Shown here in pieces: positions 40,370-50,031 of a DNA stretch of 56,440 nt. Position numbers and translations under genes: made by a program. The DNA lies in the NCBI GenBank assembly GCA_011391215.1, contig JAABQX010000081.1:1-56440 (forward strand), in the 5' to 3' direction. The notes under the pieces are model-generated. The model did not search any database. It was given only the letters and a program-made list of their open reading frames with translations, and had not been told where the DNA came from. The stretch's first letter is position 1, and the number at the start of each line of letters is the position of its first letter. This stretch comes from Rhodocyclaceae bacterium (GTDB lineage: Bacteria > Pseudomonadota > Gammaproteobacteria > Burkholderiales > Rhodocyclaceae).

Positions 40370-41163
40370 TGCGCATCGCACTCGGGATTGAATATGACGG
40401 CGCAGGATTCCATGGTTGGCAATCGCAACCGGGAGGCAACACTGTGCAGGATGTGCTGGAACAAGCGCTGGCGCAAATTGCCGGTGCACCAATGCGCGTG
40501 ATCTGCGCCGGCCGCACCGATACGGGGGTGCATGGCTTGGCGCAGGTCGTGCATTTTGATAGCGGGGCAGCGCGGCACATGACGGCCTGGGTACGCGGCA
40601 CCAATGCCCATTTACCCCCCGGCGTGGCTGTGCAGTGGGCGGTGCCGGTGGCAGATGAATTCCATGCGCGCTTTGCTGCGCGTTCGAGGGCATACCGTTA
40701 TGTGCTGCTGAATCGCTCTGTGCGGCCGGCGTTGTTGTCCGGCAAGGTTGGCTGGTGCCATCGTCCGCTCGACCTGGTGGCGATGCAGGCCGCAGCAGTT
40801 TGCCTGGTGGGCGAACACGATTTTTCTGCCTTCCGTGCGGCAGGCTGCCAAGCGAAGTCACCTGTGAAGACGCTTTATCAGCTGGAGGTTGTCCGGGAGG
40901 GTGATCTGATTCGCTTCGATTGTCGAGCCAATGCTTTCCTGCATCACATGGTGAGAAATCTTGTCGGCGCACTGGTCTATGTCGGCATGGGACGCACGCC
41001 GGTCGACTGGCTTGAGCACCTGCTGGCAGCTAGAGATCGCAGCCTGGCGGCACCAACGTTTGCACCGGATGGCCTGTATCTCGTCGAGGTCGAATATGCT
41101 TCGGATTGGGGATTGCCACGGCAGGGTCGTATCATGGCGCATCCGCAACTGTTTTTTATCTGA
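40369..41163 (+). CDS. truA: tRNA pseudouridine synthase A
   Basis: 264 residues. Forms pseudouridine at positions 38-40 of tRNA anticodon arms. The catalytic Asp is in [18 protein letters not shown], and [12 protein letters not shown] and [17 protein letters not shown] are conserved. Start overlaps the upstream stop. Followed 5 bases later by trpF. Confidence 0.97.
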   Translation: MRIALGIEYDGAGFHGWQSQPGGNTVQDVLEQALAQIAGAPMRVICAGRTDTGVHGLAQVVHFDSGAARHMTAWVRGTNAHLPPGVAVQWAVPVADEFHARFAARSRAYRYVLLNRSVRPALLSGKVGWCHRPLDLVAMQAAAVCLVGEHDFSAFRAAGCQAKSPVKTLYQLEVVREGDLIRFDCRANAFLHHMVRNLVGALVYVGMGRTPVDWLEHLLAARDRSLAAPTFAPDGLYLVEVEYASDWGLPRQGRIMAHPQLFFI

Positions 41164-41167
41164 CGCC

Positions 41168-41803
41168 ATGTCCCGTACCCGTATCAAAGTCTGCGGTATT
41201 ACTCGCGATATCGACCTGGATGCTGCGCTGAGTGCGGGTGTCGATGCCATCGGCTTCGTGTTTTATCCGCCCAGTCCGCGTGCGCTGTCTCTCAAGGACG
41301 CGTTCAACCTGGCGCGACGCGTGCCACCCTTTGTCACGCGCGTCGGACTTTTCGTCAATGCCGAACCTGCCGATGTGCGTGCGACGCTTGCCGCCGTGCC
41401 AGTCGATCTGTTGCAGTTTCATGGTGAAGAAGATGCCAGGTACTGCGCTCAATTCGGCCTGCCTTACCTCAAGGCGGCACGGGTGAGGCCGAATAGCACA
41501 AGGGGCGATCTGTTAGAATTCGCCCGCGCTTATCCGACTGCTCAGGGTTTGTTGCTGGATGCTTGGGTCGAAGCGTATGGGGGTGTTGGTCAGTCATTCG
41601 ACTGGTCGTTGATTCCGGGGGATTTGCCGTTGCCGATCGTGCTATCAGGTGGTCTTCATGCTGACAACGTCATTGAAGCAGTCGCTAAATCACATCCTTG
41701 GGCGGTTGATGTGAGTAGTGGTGTCGAGGTTGCCAAAGGCATCAAGGATGCCGGCAAAATTTCCGCTTTTGTTGATGCAGTGAGAACAGCTGATGCAGGT
41801 TAA
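41168..41803 (+). CDS. trpF: Phosphoribosylanthranilate isomerase
   Basis: 211 residues, (beta/alpha)8 barrel of tryptophan synthesis. Catalytic Cys in [14 protein letters not shown] near residue 8, [12 protein letters not shown], and phosphate-binding [17 protein letters not shown] 41168 gives the canonical N-terminus; the open frame extends upstream through truA without meaning. Overlaps trpB by 11 bases. Confidence 0.96.
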   Translation: MSRTRIKVCGITRDIDLDAALSAGVDAIGFVFYPPSPRALSLKDAFNLARRVPPFVTRVGLFVNAEPADVRATLAAVPVDLLQFHGEEDARYCAQFGLPYLKAARVRPNSTRGDLLEFARAYPTAQGLLLDAWVEAYGGVGQSFDWSLIPGDLPLPIVLSGGLHADNVIEAVAKSHPWAVDVSSGVEVAKGIKDAGKISAFVDAVRTADAG

Positions 41804-42998
41804 TGAATACAACATGCCCGATGATCGTGGGCATTTCGGCAAGTACGGCGGCATTTTTGTTGCCGAAACATTGATTCCGGCGCTTGCGGAACTCAATGCC
41901 GCCTACGAGCAGGCCCAAAAAGATCCGGAATTTCGTGCCGAGTTCGAGGACGAACTCGAGCATTACGTGGGACGTCCCAGCCCGATCTACCATGCGAAGC
42001 GCTGGTCACAGTTGCTCGGTGGCGCGCAGATTTACCTGAAGCGCGAAGATCTCAACCACACGGGTGCGCACAAGATCAACAACTGCATCGGCCAGGCTTT
42101 GCTCGCCCGTCGCATGGGCAAGCCGCGCGTGATTGCGGAAACCGGCGCTGGCCAACACGGGGTGGCGACGGCTACTGTGGCGGCGCGCTATGGCATGGAC
42201 TGCGTGGTTTACATGGGGAGCGAGGACATCAGGCGCCAGGCGGCTAACGTCTATCGCATGAAACTGCTCGGCGCCAAGGTGGTGCCGGTCGAATCCGGTT
42301 CGAAAACGCTCAAGGATGCGCTCAACGAGGCGATGCGCGATTGGGTTACCAATATTGCCGATACTTTCTACATCATCGGTACCGTCGCCGGCCCGCATCC
42401 CTATCCGATGATGGTGCGTGATTTTCAGGCGGTGATCGGTCGTGAATGCCTCGGGCAAATGTCGGCGCTGGCGGGACGGCAGCCGGACCAGGTGATCGCC
42501 TGTGTCGGTGGTGGTTCCAACGCGATGGGCATCTTTTACGATTATATTCCGCATACTGATGTCAAACTGGTCGGTGTCGAGGCTGCCGGGCACGGCATCG
42601 AGAGTGGCAAGCATGCCGCCTCGCTGACCGCCGGACGTCCAGGTGTGTTGCACGGCAATCGCACCTATCTCTTGCAGGATGCCAACGGCCAGATTATCGA
42701 GACGCACTCGATATCCGCCGGCCTCGACTATCCGGGCGTCGGCCCGGAGCATGCCTGGCTGAAGGATTCCGGCCGGGCCGAATACGTTACTGTCACCGAC
42801 GACGAGGCGCTTGCCGCATTCCACGACCTCTGTGGTTACGAGGGCATCATCCCGGCGCTCGAGTCGAGTCATGCACTGGCCTATGCCAAGCGCTTGGCGC
42901 CGACATTGGCGCAAGACCGGATTCTGCTTGTCAACCTTTCCGGACGCGGCGACAAGGATATGCATACCGTCGCCGAAAAATCCGGTATCCAGTTCTGA
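41793..42998 (+). CDS. trpB: Tryptophan synthase beta subunit
   Basis: 401 residues. PLP enzyme joining indole and serine. The PLP Lys is in [20 protein letters not shown], the glycine-rich phosphate loop is [10 protein letters not shown], and [19 protein letters not shown] is conserved. Start ATG 41793 lies in the end of trpF; ATG 41814 is less likely. A 20-base exact match to the repeat core (42461-42480) encodes SALAGRQ within the segment just before [11 protein letters not shown], with no change of length. Confidence 0.97.
   Translation: MQVNEYNMPDDRGHFGKYGGIFVAETLIPALAELNAAYEQAQKDPEFRAEFEDELEHYVGRPSPIYHAKRWSQLLGGAQIYLKREDLNHTGAHKINNCIGQALLARRMGKPRVIAETGAGQHGVATATVAARYGMDCVVYMGSEDIRRQAANVYRMKLLGAKVVPVESGSKTLKDALNEAMRDWVTNIADTFYIIGTVAGPHPYPMMVRDFQAVIGRECLGQMSALAGRQPDQVIACVGGGSNAMGIFYDYIPHTDVKLVGVEAAGHGIESGKHAASLTAGRPGVLHGNRTYLLQDANGQIIETHSISAGLDYPGVGPEHAWLKDSGRAEYVTVTDDEALAAFHDLCGYEGIIPALESSHALAYAKRLAPTLAQDRILLVNLSGRGDKDMHTVAEKSGIQF
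42461..42480 (+). repeat. Interspersed repeat core in trpB
   Basis: Exact 20-base match to the core without the A-run. Read in a different frame (SALAGRQ) and with no length change in TrpB. Confidence 0.6.
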
Positions 42999-43000
42999 TC

Positions 43001-43810
43001 ATGTCGAGAATAGCCGCCAAATTTTCCGCACTTCAGTCGCAGAACCGCAAGGCGCTGATTCCTTTCATCACGGCCGGTGATCCCGAGCCCGGCCAGACGC
43101 TGCCGCTGATGCGCGCCCTGGTCGCTGGCGGCGCCGACATCATCGAACTCGGCGTGCCATTTTCCGATCCGATGGCGGACGGACCGACGATTCAGCGTGC
43201 TTCCGAGCGCGCCCTGGCTTACGGCGTCAGCCTGCGTATCGTGCTGGGTATGGTGCATGAGTTTCGCAAGGTCGATGCGACCACGCCCGTGGTCTTGATG
43301 GGCTATGCCAACCCTGTCGAGGCGTATGGCCTGGAGAATTTTGCGCGCGATGCGCAGGCAGCCGGTGTCGATGGCGTGCTGATCGTCGATTACCCGCCGG
43401 AAGAGTGCGCGGAATTTTCGCGGGTCATGAAAGCGGTGGGGATCGATCCGATTTTCCTGCTGGCGCCAACATCGGTAGAAGCCCGTTTTGCCGATGTGGC
43501 ACAGCTGGGCAGTGGCTACATTTACTATGTTTCACTAAAGGGCGTGACCGGCTCGGCGACGATTGATCTGGACGAGGTGGCACGCCGCATCCCGGCGATC
43601 CGCGCCCAGGTGGGCATGCCGGTCGGCGTCGGCTTCGGCATTCGCGACGCCGTCAGCGCCGCCCGCATTGCGAGTGTGGCTGATGCCGTGGTGATCGGCA
43701 GCAAGATCATCGAAACCATCGAGCAGGCGCCCGCCGGAACCGCGCCGGCGCTGGTGACGGCTTTCCTGCGCGAAGTACGGGCAGCCATGGATAAAAGGGA
43801 ACAAGCATGA
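43001..43810 (+). CDS. trpA: Tryptophan synthase alpha subunit
   Basis: 269 residues. Cleaves indole-3-glycerol phosphate and tunnels indole to TrpB. Catalytic Glu in [19 protein letters not shown], the flexible loop [15 protein letters not shown], and [11 protein letters not shown] as phosphate site. Overlaps accD by 4 bases, so the trp genes and accD are probably co-transcribed. Confidence 0.97.
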   Translation: MSRIAAKFSALQSQNRKALIPFITAGDPEPGQTLPLMRALVAGGADIIELGVPFSDPMADGPTIQRASERALAYGVSLRIVLGMVHEFRKVDATTPVVLMGYANPVEAYGLENFARDAQAAGVDGVLIVDYPPEECAEFSRVMKAVGIDPIFLLAPTSVEARFADVAQLGSGYIYYVSLKGVTGSATIDLDEVARRIPAIRAQVGMPVGVGFGIRDAVSAARIASVADAVVIGSKIIETIEQAPAGTAPALVTAFLREVRAAMDKREQA

Positions 43811-44667
43811 GTTGGCTCCAGAAGCTTCTGCCGCCGAAGATCAAGCGCGCCGAAGGTGTCAAGAAATCCATTCCTGAAGGTTTGTGGTGCAAATGTCCAT
43901 CTTGCGAGGCGGTGCTGTATGCCACCGATCTGGCGCAGAACCTGAGTGTCTGCCCGAAATGTGGCCACCATCACCGGATCAAGGCCCGCGAACGGCTTGA
44001 TATGCTGCTTGATCCCGAGGGGCGTTTCGAGATCGGCGCGGAAGTGCTGCCGATAGACGCCCTCAAGTTCAAGGACAGCAAGCGCTATCCCGACCGTTTG
44101 GCCGCAGCCAATGAGGACTCTGGCGAATCCGATGCAATGGTGGTATTGCAGGGCGCGATCAAGACCGTGCCGGTGGTCGTCGCCTGTTTCGAGTTTGATT
44201 TCATGGCCGGCTCGATGGGGTCAGTGGTCGGCGAGCGCTTCGTGCGCGGTGTGAATGTTGCTGTCGAAAATCAGTTGCCCTTTATTTGCATCACCGCTTC
44301 CGGCGGTGCGCGCATGCAGGAAGGCCTGCTGTCGCTGATGCAGATGAGCAAGACCACGGCGGCGGTTACGCGCCTGGCGCGTCACAAGTTGCCCTTCATT
44401 ACGGTGCTGACCGATCCCACCATGGGAGGCGTTTCGGCCTCCTTCGCCTTCGTTGGCGACATCGTGATGGCCGAGCCGGGTGCGTTGATTGGCTTTGCCG
44501 GGCCGCGCGTCATCGAGCAGACGGTGCGCGAAACCCTTCCCGAGGGCTTCCAGCGCGCCGAGTTCCTCGTCGAAAAAGGCGCCATCGACCTGATCGTCGA
44601 TCGTCGCGAGATGCGCGACCGCATTGCATCCGTCCTGACCTTGTTGCTGCGTATCCCCGCCGCTTGA
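43807..44667 (+). CDS. accD: Acetyl-CoA carboxylase carboxyltransferase subunit beta
   Basis: 286 residues. Partner of AccA in fatty-acid synthesis. The N-terminal four-Cys zinc ribbon is intact ([12 protein letters not shown], then [12 protein letters not shown]). The CoA-binding part has [19 protein letters not shown] and [17 protein letters not shown]. The trpA-accD-folC order is a common betaproteobacterial arrangement. Confidence 0.97.
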   Translation: MSWLQKLLPPKIKRAEGVKKSIPEGLWCKCPSCEAVLYATDLAQNLSVCPKCGHHHRIKARERLDMLLDPEGRFEIGAEVLPIDALKFKDSKRYPDRLAAANEDSGESDAMVVLQGAIKTVPVVVACFEFDFMAGSMGSVVGERFVRGVNVAVENQLPFICITASGGARMQEGLLSLMQMSKTTAAVTRLARHKLPFITVLTDPTMGGVSASFAFVGDIVMAEPGALIGFAGPRVIEQTVRETLPEGFQRAEFLVEKGAIDLIVDRREMRDRIASVLTLLLRIPAA

Positions 44668-45968
44668 TGGCAGAACATCCAGACCTCAGTCTGGACGATT
44701 GGTTGGGTCACCTGGAGCGTCTGCATCCGCGCGGTGAGGCGGGCATCGAACTCGGGCTCGAACGTGTGCAGCAGGTCAAATTCGCCTTGGGGCAAGTACA
44801 GGCCTGTCCGGTGGTGACCGTGGCCGGCACGAACGGCAAGGGTTCCACCTGTGCCTTGCTCGAACGCATGCTCCTGTCTGCCGGTTATCGCGTCGGTGTA
44901 TATAGCTCCCCACATTTGCTGCGCTACAACGAGCGGGTGCGGATCAATGGTGCGCCGGCCCCTGATGCGGAATTTTGTGTCGCCTTTGCCAGGGTCGAGG
45001 CAGCACGTAAGGATGTGCCGCTTACCTACTTCGAGTTCGGTACTCTGGCGGCCTGGGAGATGTTTGCCGCTGCAAATCTCGATGCGATCATCCTTGAAGT
45101 CGGGCTGGGTGGGCGTCTCGATGCCACGAATGTCTATGATGCCGATTGCGCCATCGTTACGAGCGTGGCGTTTGATCACATGGACTTTCTGGGCTCGACA
45201 CGCGAGGCTATCGGGCGCGAGAAGGCCGGCATATGCCGCCCCGGGCGACCGTTGATCTGTGGCGATGGCGCTCCGCCGCAGAGCTTGGTCGAAACCTGCC
45301 GTCTCGCTGGCGCCGACTTTTGGCAGTTGGGCCACGATTTTGGTTTCATGCGCCAGGAAGGCCAGTGGCAATACTGGGGGCGGGGCGGTAATCAACGCGG
45401 CGGCCTGGCTTTCCCTGCGCTGCGCGGAGATTGTCAGTTGCTTAACGCCAGTTGCGCACTGGCGGCGCTGGAAGCCTTGCATGAGCGTTTGCCGGTCACG
45501 GCACAGGATGTCCGGCGCGGCCTGTCCGAGGTCGAGATCGCGGGGCGTTGTCAGGTCTTGCCGGGACGGCCGCAAATCGTCCTCGATGTCGCCCACAACC
45601 CGCAGGCGGCGGCCGCCCTCGCGGCGAGCCTGGGTGGCATGGGCTTCGCGCGCACCACCTGGGCGGTATTCGGCATGATGGCGGACAAAGATATTGCCGG
45701 TGTGGTCGAGGCGCTGAAGCAGCGTGTCGATCGCTGGTTGCTTTGCGGCCTGCCGGGGCCACGTGCTGCGCGGGCGACAGAGCTGGCTGGAATCCTCGAA
45801 AAAGTCGGCGTTGGCGGGACGGCGCAATGCTTTGCCACGCCAGCTGAGGCATTCGCCCGGGCACTCGATAACGCGCGAATGAATGAGAATGGCGATGATA
45901 GAATCCTCGCCTTCGGATCGTTCCTGACAGTAGCCGACGTAATGCGTTACCTCGGCCGCAAGGCGTGA
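44667..45968 (+). CDS. folC: Bifunctional dihydrofolate/folylpolyglutamate synthase
   Basis: 433 residues. Adds glutamate to dihydropteroate and folates. ATP loop VAGTNGKGSTCALLERML, omega-loop YSSPHLLRYNERVRING, FEFGTLAAWEMFA and the C-terminal DVAHNPQAAAALA, all family hallmarks. ATG overlaps the accD stop (TGATG). Near residue 379 in the C-terminal domain the sequence [11 protein letters not shown] is encoded by a repeat copy, in a surface loop before the last helices. Confidence 0.95.
   Translation: MAEHPDLSLDDWLGHLERLHPRGEAGIELGLERVQQVKFALGQVQACPVVTVAGTNGKGSTCALLERMLLSAGYRVGVYSSPHLLRYNERVRINGAPAPDAEFCVAFARVEAARKDVPLTYFEFGTLAAWEMFAAANLDAIILEVGLGGRLDATNVYDADCAIVTSVAFDHMDFLGSTREAIGREKAGICRPGRPLICGDGAPPQSLVETCRLAGADFWQLGHDFGFMRQEGQWQYWGRGGNQRGGLAFPALRGDCQLLNASCALAALEALHERLPVTAQDVRRGLSEVEIAGRCQVLPGRPQIVLDVAHNPQAAAALAASLGGMGFARTTWAVFGMMADKDIAGVVEALKQRVDRWLLCGLPGPRAARATELAGILEKVGVGGTAQCFATPAEAFARALDNARMNENGDDRILAFGSFLTVADVMRYLGRKA
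45798..45825 (+). repeat. Interspersed repeat copy in folC
   Basis: GAAAAA then the full core with Y = T and GC. Encodes [10 protein letters not shown]. Confidence 0.85.
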
Positions 45969-45969
45969 C

Positions 45970-46629
45970 ATGGCACAAGAAGACAAACGTGATGCAGAGC
46001 AGGGTGCGGAGCCCGCAGACGGTGCGACGCAGCTGAAAAAACGCGCGCGCCGCCGCCTGATCGGTGCCGTGGCCTTGGCCATGCTGGCGGTCATTGTGTT
46101 GCCGATGGTGATGGATCATCAACCGGCGCCTTCGCTGCGGGATATCCAGGTACGTATTCCCAGCCCGGACGAAGGCGTGACGCAGCGTGTCGCTCCCAAG
46201 CCAGTCGCAGCGCCGGTGAAATCGAAAGAGGAAAAACCGCTTCCGCCGCCGGCGGCCGAACCGGTTACCTCTGCCCGGGAGGCCGCGGTGATGCCTCCCG
46301 CAAAGCCTATTGCCAAACCAGAGTCCAAGCCTGAGCCAGTTGTAGAGTCAAAAGTCGAGCCCAAGGCGGAAACCAGTGCAGGGGGCAACCCGGTTGTTGA
46401 AAACTGGGAAATCCAGCTCGGGGCCTATCAGGAGCCTGGGCGCGTCAAGCTGCTGGTGGGCAAGCTCAAGGAACTGGGCATCCCGACTTATACGGAAAGG
46501 GTTGATACGCCGAATGGCTCGCGGACGCGCGTACGCGCCGGGCCTTACCCGAGTCAGGAAGCGGCAGAAAAGGCGCGCTCACGCGTCAAGATCGTCGGTG
46601 TCGATGGCCCGGTGGTAAAGAGGCCGTGA
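45970..46629 (+). CDS. dedD: SPOR-domain cell-division-type protein (DedD-like)
   Basis: 219 residues. Basic cytoplasmic N-terminus, one TM helix (~28-46), Pro/Lys/Glu-rich spacer, and a C-terminal SPOR domain (WEIQLGAYQEPGRVKLLVGK, then RTRVRAGPYPSQEAAEKAR) that binds denuded septal glycan. Position between folC and cvpA is as in DedD of many proteobacteria, which supports the name. Confidence 0.87.
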   Translation: MAQEDKRDAEQGAEPADGATQLKKRARRRLIGAVALAMLAVIVLPMVMDHQPAPSLRDIQVRIPSPDEGVTQRVAPKPVAAPVKSKEEKPLPPPAAEPVTSAREAAVMPPAKPIAKPESKPEPVVESKVEPKAETSAGGNPVVENWEIQLGAYQEPGRVKLLVGKLKELGIPTYTERVDTPNGSRTRVRAGPYPSQEAAEKARSRVKIVGVDGPVVKRP

Positions 46630-46645
46630 CGGGAGCGCAGGCGTT

Positions 46646-47146
46646 TTGGCGGCTTTGACGGTATTTGATTATTTTGTCATCGTGGTAGTGGCGCTGTCCT
46701 TGCTGATCGGTCTCTGGCGGGGCGTTGTGAGTGAAATTCTGGCGTTGGTGGCGTGGGTCGTGGCATTCTTCGCCGCACGCACCTGGTCGGGGCAAGCGGG
46801 CGAGTTGCTGGCATTCGGACTGACCGATCAGGCGTGGCGACAAGTGGCCGGGTTTGTCGCCGTGTTTGTCGCCGTCCTGATATTGTTCGCCTTGGCGCGC
46901 TGGCTACTCTCGCTGCTGTTGAGCGCGGTGGGGCTGGGGCCGCTGGATCGCTTGCTGGGTGGGATGTTCGGCGTGGCGCGCGGGGTGCTGGTGACATGGG
47001 TGGCAGTATTGCTGGCCGGGCTGACCGCCTTGCCGCAACAGCAGTGGTGGCGACAGGCGGTATTGGCGCCGCCGTTCGAAACGGCGGTGCTTGCGGCGAA
47101 ACCTTGGCTGCCACCGGATTTGGCGAAGCGGATACGTTACCGATAG
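46646..47146 (+). CDS. cvpA: CvpA family membrane protein
   Basis: 166 residues with four hydrophobic helices. FDYFVIVVVALSLLIGLWRG followed by VSEILALVAWVVAF is the family pattern. Linked to colicin V production in E. coli; the true function is unclear. Start TTG 46646 has GGGAG upstream; TTG 46655 would give the more usual MTVFDY start. purF follows, as in E. coli. Confidence 0.9.
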   Translation: MAALTVFDYFVIVVVALSLLIGLWRGVVSEILALVAWVVAFFAARTWSGQAGELLAFGLTDQAWRQVAGFVAVFVAVLILFALARWLLSLLLSAVGLGPLDRLLGGMFGVARGVLVTWVAVLLAGLTALPQQQWWRQAVLAPPFETAVLAAKPWLPPDLAKRIRYR

Positions 47147-47155
47147 GGGCGAACG

Positions 47156-48676
47156 ATGTGCGGCATTCTGGGTGTGGTTGCGACCACGCCGGTAAATGAG
47201 TTGCTCTACGACGGTTTGCAGGTGCTGCAACATCGCGGTCAGGATGCGGCCGGCATCGCCACGGCCGAGGGCGGGCGTTTCCACATGCATAAGGGGCCCG
47301 GCTTGGTGCGCGACGTGTTCCGCACACGCAACATGCGCGACCTGGTCGGCAACTGGGGTATCGCCCATTGCCGCTATCCGACGGCGGGATCGGCATCCAA
47401 TGCAGCCGAGGCGCAGCCCTTCTATGTGAATTCGCCCTTCGGCCTGATGCTCGCGCACAACGGCAACCTCACCAATTCCGAGCCGCTGAAACGCGACATG
47501 TTCCTGCAGGATTTGCGACACATGAACACCAACTCGGATTCCGAGGTGCTGCTGAATGTTCTGGCGCACGAACTGCAGGTTGCATCGACCAAATATCAGG
47601 TTGATGCCGAAACCATCTTCAAGGCGGTAGCCGGTGTGCATCGGCGTGTCAAGGGCGCCTACGCCGTGGTAGCGATGATTGCCGGTTACGGCCTGCTGGC
47701 CTTCCGAGATCCGTTTGGCATCCGTCCGTTGGTGATCGGCCGCAACGAGACGGCGCAAGGCATGGAGTATCTGGTCGCCTCGGAAAGCGTGGCCATCGAC
47801 ACGCTCGGTTTTCATTTTCTGCGTGATGTCGAACCTGGTGAAGCGGTGCTGATCGACACGCGCGGGCAGTTCGTCAGCCGCCAATGCGCCGAAAAGACTC
47901 TGCATGCTCCCTGCATGTTCGAGTACGTTTATCTGGCCCGCCCCGACTCTCTGATGGACGGTGTTTCGGTGTATGAGTCGCGCGTCAAGATGGGCGAATT
48001 CCTCGCCGACAAGATTCGCCACACCATGCCGCATCTCGCCATCGACGCGGTGATTCCGATCCCCGATTCGAGCCGGCCCTCCGCGCTCGAGCTCGCCCGC
48101 CGGCTTGACGTGCCGTTCCGTGAAGGGTTCGTGAAAAACCGCTATATCGGCCGTACCTTTATCATGCCGGGCCAGGCGTCGCGCCGCAAATCGGTGCGTC
48201 AGAAACTGAACGCGATCGCCCAGGAATTCAAAGGCAAGAACGTCATGCTGGTCGATGATTCCATCGTGCGCGGCACCACCAGCCGCGAGATCATCCAGAT
48301 GGCGCGCGATGCCGGCGCGAAGAAGGTCTATTTCGCATCGGCCAGCCCGCCGGTTCGGCACGCCAATGTCTATGGCATCGACATGCCTTCACGTGCCGAG
48401 CTGATCGCAGCTTATCGTAACGACGAGGAAATCCGCCGCGAGATCGGCGCCGATGTTCTAATCTATCAGGATCTTGAAGCCTTGAAGAAGGCCGTGCATA
48501 CAGTCAATCCCTCCCTGACGCGCTTCGATACTTCCTGTTTTGACGGCCAGTACATCACCGGCGACATCAGCCCGGATTACCTGGTCAGCGTTGAAAATAC
48601 GCGTGGCAGGCCGCGACCGGGAGACGGCGACGGCGAGGGCGGCCAGCTCGATCTTAATTTGGTAACGTCGGAATGA
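47156..48676 (+). CDS. purF: Amidophosphoribosyltransferase
   Basis: 506 residues. First step of purine synthesis: makes phosphoribosylamine from PRPP and glutamine. Catalytic Cys2 (MCGILGVV), glutaminase part QHRGQDAAGIAT and AHNGNLTNSEPL, and PRPP loop VMLVDDSIVRGTTSREI. AGGGGCG precedes the ATG. Confidence 0.97.
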   Translation: MCGILGVVATTPVNELLYDGLQVLQHRGQDAAGIATAEGGRFHMHKGPGLVRDVFRTRNMRDLVGNWGIAHCRYPTAGSASNAAEAQPFYVNSPFGLMLAHNGNLTNSEPLKRDMFLQDLRHMNTNSDSEVLLNVLAHELQVASTKYQVDAETIFKAVAGVHRRVKGAYAVVAMIAGYGLLAFRDPFGIRPLVIGRNETAQGMEYLVASESVAIDTLGFHFLRDVEPGEAVLIDTRGQFVSRQCAEKTLHAPCMFEYVYLARPDSLMDGVSVYESRVKMGEFLADKIRHTMPHLAIDAVIPIPDSSRPSALELARRLDVPFREGFVKNRYIGRTFIMPGQASRRKSVRQKLNAIAQEFKGKNVMLVDDSIVRGTTSREIIQMARDAGAKKVYFASASPPVRHANVYGIDMPSRAELIAAYRNDEEIRREIGADVLIYQDLEALKKAVHTVNPSLTRFDTSCFDGQYITGDISPDYLVSVENTRGRPRPGDGDGEGGQLDLNLVTSE

Positions 48677-48683
48677 GCGCGGC

Positions 48684-49856
48684 ATGAGTGAGTCTTCATT
48701 GCATATCGATACCCTGGCGGTGCGCGCTGGTCAGCAGCGCAGTCAGTTCGGGGAGCATGCCGAAGCGCTTTATCTGACCTCCAGTTTTGTTTTCGAAAGT
48801 GCAGCACAGGCGGCGGCGCGGTTTTCCGGTGCAGAGGAGGGCAACGTTTATTCGCGCTTCACCAACCCGACCGTCACGATGTTCCAGGAGCGTCTCGCAG
48901 CGCTTGAAGGCGCGGAAAAATGTGTCGCCACAGCCAGTGGCATGGCGGCGATCTTGGCGACTGTCATGGCTTTGCTCAAGGCGGGCGACCATATCGTCGC
49001 GGCACGCAGTATTTTCGGTGCCAGCCAGCAATTGTTCGGTACGATCATGCCGCGCTTTGGCGTTGAGACCAGTTTCGTTCCCGGTAGTGCACCTGCGGCA
49101 TTCAAGGAGGCGCTGCAACCCAATACCAAACTCGTCTTCATCGAAACCCCTTCAAATCCGCTTACCGAGGTATTCGATATTGCCGCGATTGCCACCGTGG
49201 CGCACGATGCGGGCGCGCTGCTGATCGTGGACAACTGCTTTTGTTCGCCGGTGCTGCAACGCCCGCTCGAATACGGCGCCGATTTGATTATCCATTCGGC
49301 CACCAAATATCTCGATGGCCAGGGACGCGTGCTGGGCGGCGCGGTGTGCGGCGGCCAGATACTGGTCGAGGAAGTATTTAAATTTCTGCGCACGACGGGG
49401 CCGACACTCTCTGCTTTTAACGCCTGGGTGCTTCTAAAGGGCCTCGAAACCTTGAAGATTCGCATGTTGGCGCAATCGGCCAATGCGCTTGATCTTGCCC
49501 GCCGGCTGGAAGCGCATCCCACTATCGAGCGTGTGTTTTATCCTGGTTTGCCCTCGCATCCCCAACACGCGCTCGCCATGCGTCAGCAGAGCACAGGCGG
49601 GGCCATTCTTGCCTTTGAGGTCAAGGGCGGACGGGAAGGGTCCTGGCGTGTCATCGACGCTTGCAAGATGCTTTCGATTACCGCCAACCTCGGCGATGTG
49701 AAAACCACGCTGACCCATCCGGCTTCCACGACGCACGGCCGTATTTCCCCTGAAGCGCGTGCGGAGGCCGGCATTACCGAAGGCTTGTTGCGCATCGCCG
49801 TCGGCTTGGAAGCGGTGGATGATATTGAAGCCGACTTACGGCTAGGGTTGGGGTAG
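48684..49856 (+). CDS. metZ: O-succinylhomoserine sulfhydrylase
   Basis: 390-residue PLP enzyme of the Cys/Met metabolism family that makes homocysteine directly from O-succinylhomoserine and sulfide. Conserved YSRFTNPTVTMFQERLAALE, PLP Lys in IIHSATKYLDGQGRVLGG, and LGDVKTTLTHPASTTHGR. Position after purF supports MetZ rather than MetB, but activity with cystathionine precursors cannot be excluded by sequence alone. Confidence 0.92.
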   Translation: MSESSLHIDTLAVRAGQQRSQFGEHAEALYLTSSFVFESAAQAAARFSGAEEGNVYSRFTNPTVTMFQERLAALEGAEKCVATASGMAAILATVMALLKAGDHIVAARSIFGASQQLFGTIMPRFGVETSFVPGSAPAAFKEALQPNTKLVFIETPSNPLTEVFDIAAIATVAHDAGALLIVDNCFCSPVLQRPLEYGADLIIHSATKYLDGQGRVLGGAVCGGQILVEEVFKFLRTTGPTLSAFNAWVLLKGLETLKIRMLAQSANALDLARRLEAHPTIERVFYPGLPSHPQHALAMRQQSTGGAILAFEVKGGREGSWRVIDACKMLSITANLGDVKTTLTHPASTTHGRISPEARAEAGITEGLLRIAVGLEAVDDIEADLRLGLG

Positions 49857-50031
49857 CGCTAATTCTGCTGTTTTGTAACAACGGCAGCAACTTCGTACTT
49901 AAGGGAACCGGTTAGCGTCGAAAGTTATCAGGATCGTTGTTGTTTGCGGGGCTGATGCAGATCGACGAACTGCTAGAATCCGCGCCCGGCAGCCATGCGT
50001 GCTGCCATTGGACTGACTCTTGTTGATTGCC

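Noticed and set aside
43120-43142. GTCGCTGGCGGCGCCGAC in trpA as a repeat copy
   Set aside because: The match is broken, and the peptide [10 protein letters not shown] is conserved in TrpA.
44382-46094. A 570-codon open frame on the minus strand opposite folC and accD
   Set aside because: Its translation shows no family motifs, and the plus-strand genes there are unmistakable. Long antisense frames are expected in GC-rich DNA.
49866-49890. Inverted repeat after metZ as a terminator
   Set aside because: The stem is weak and has no T-tract.
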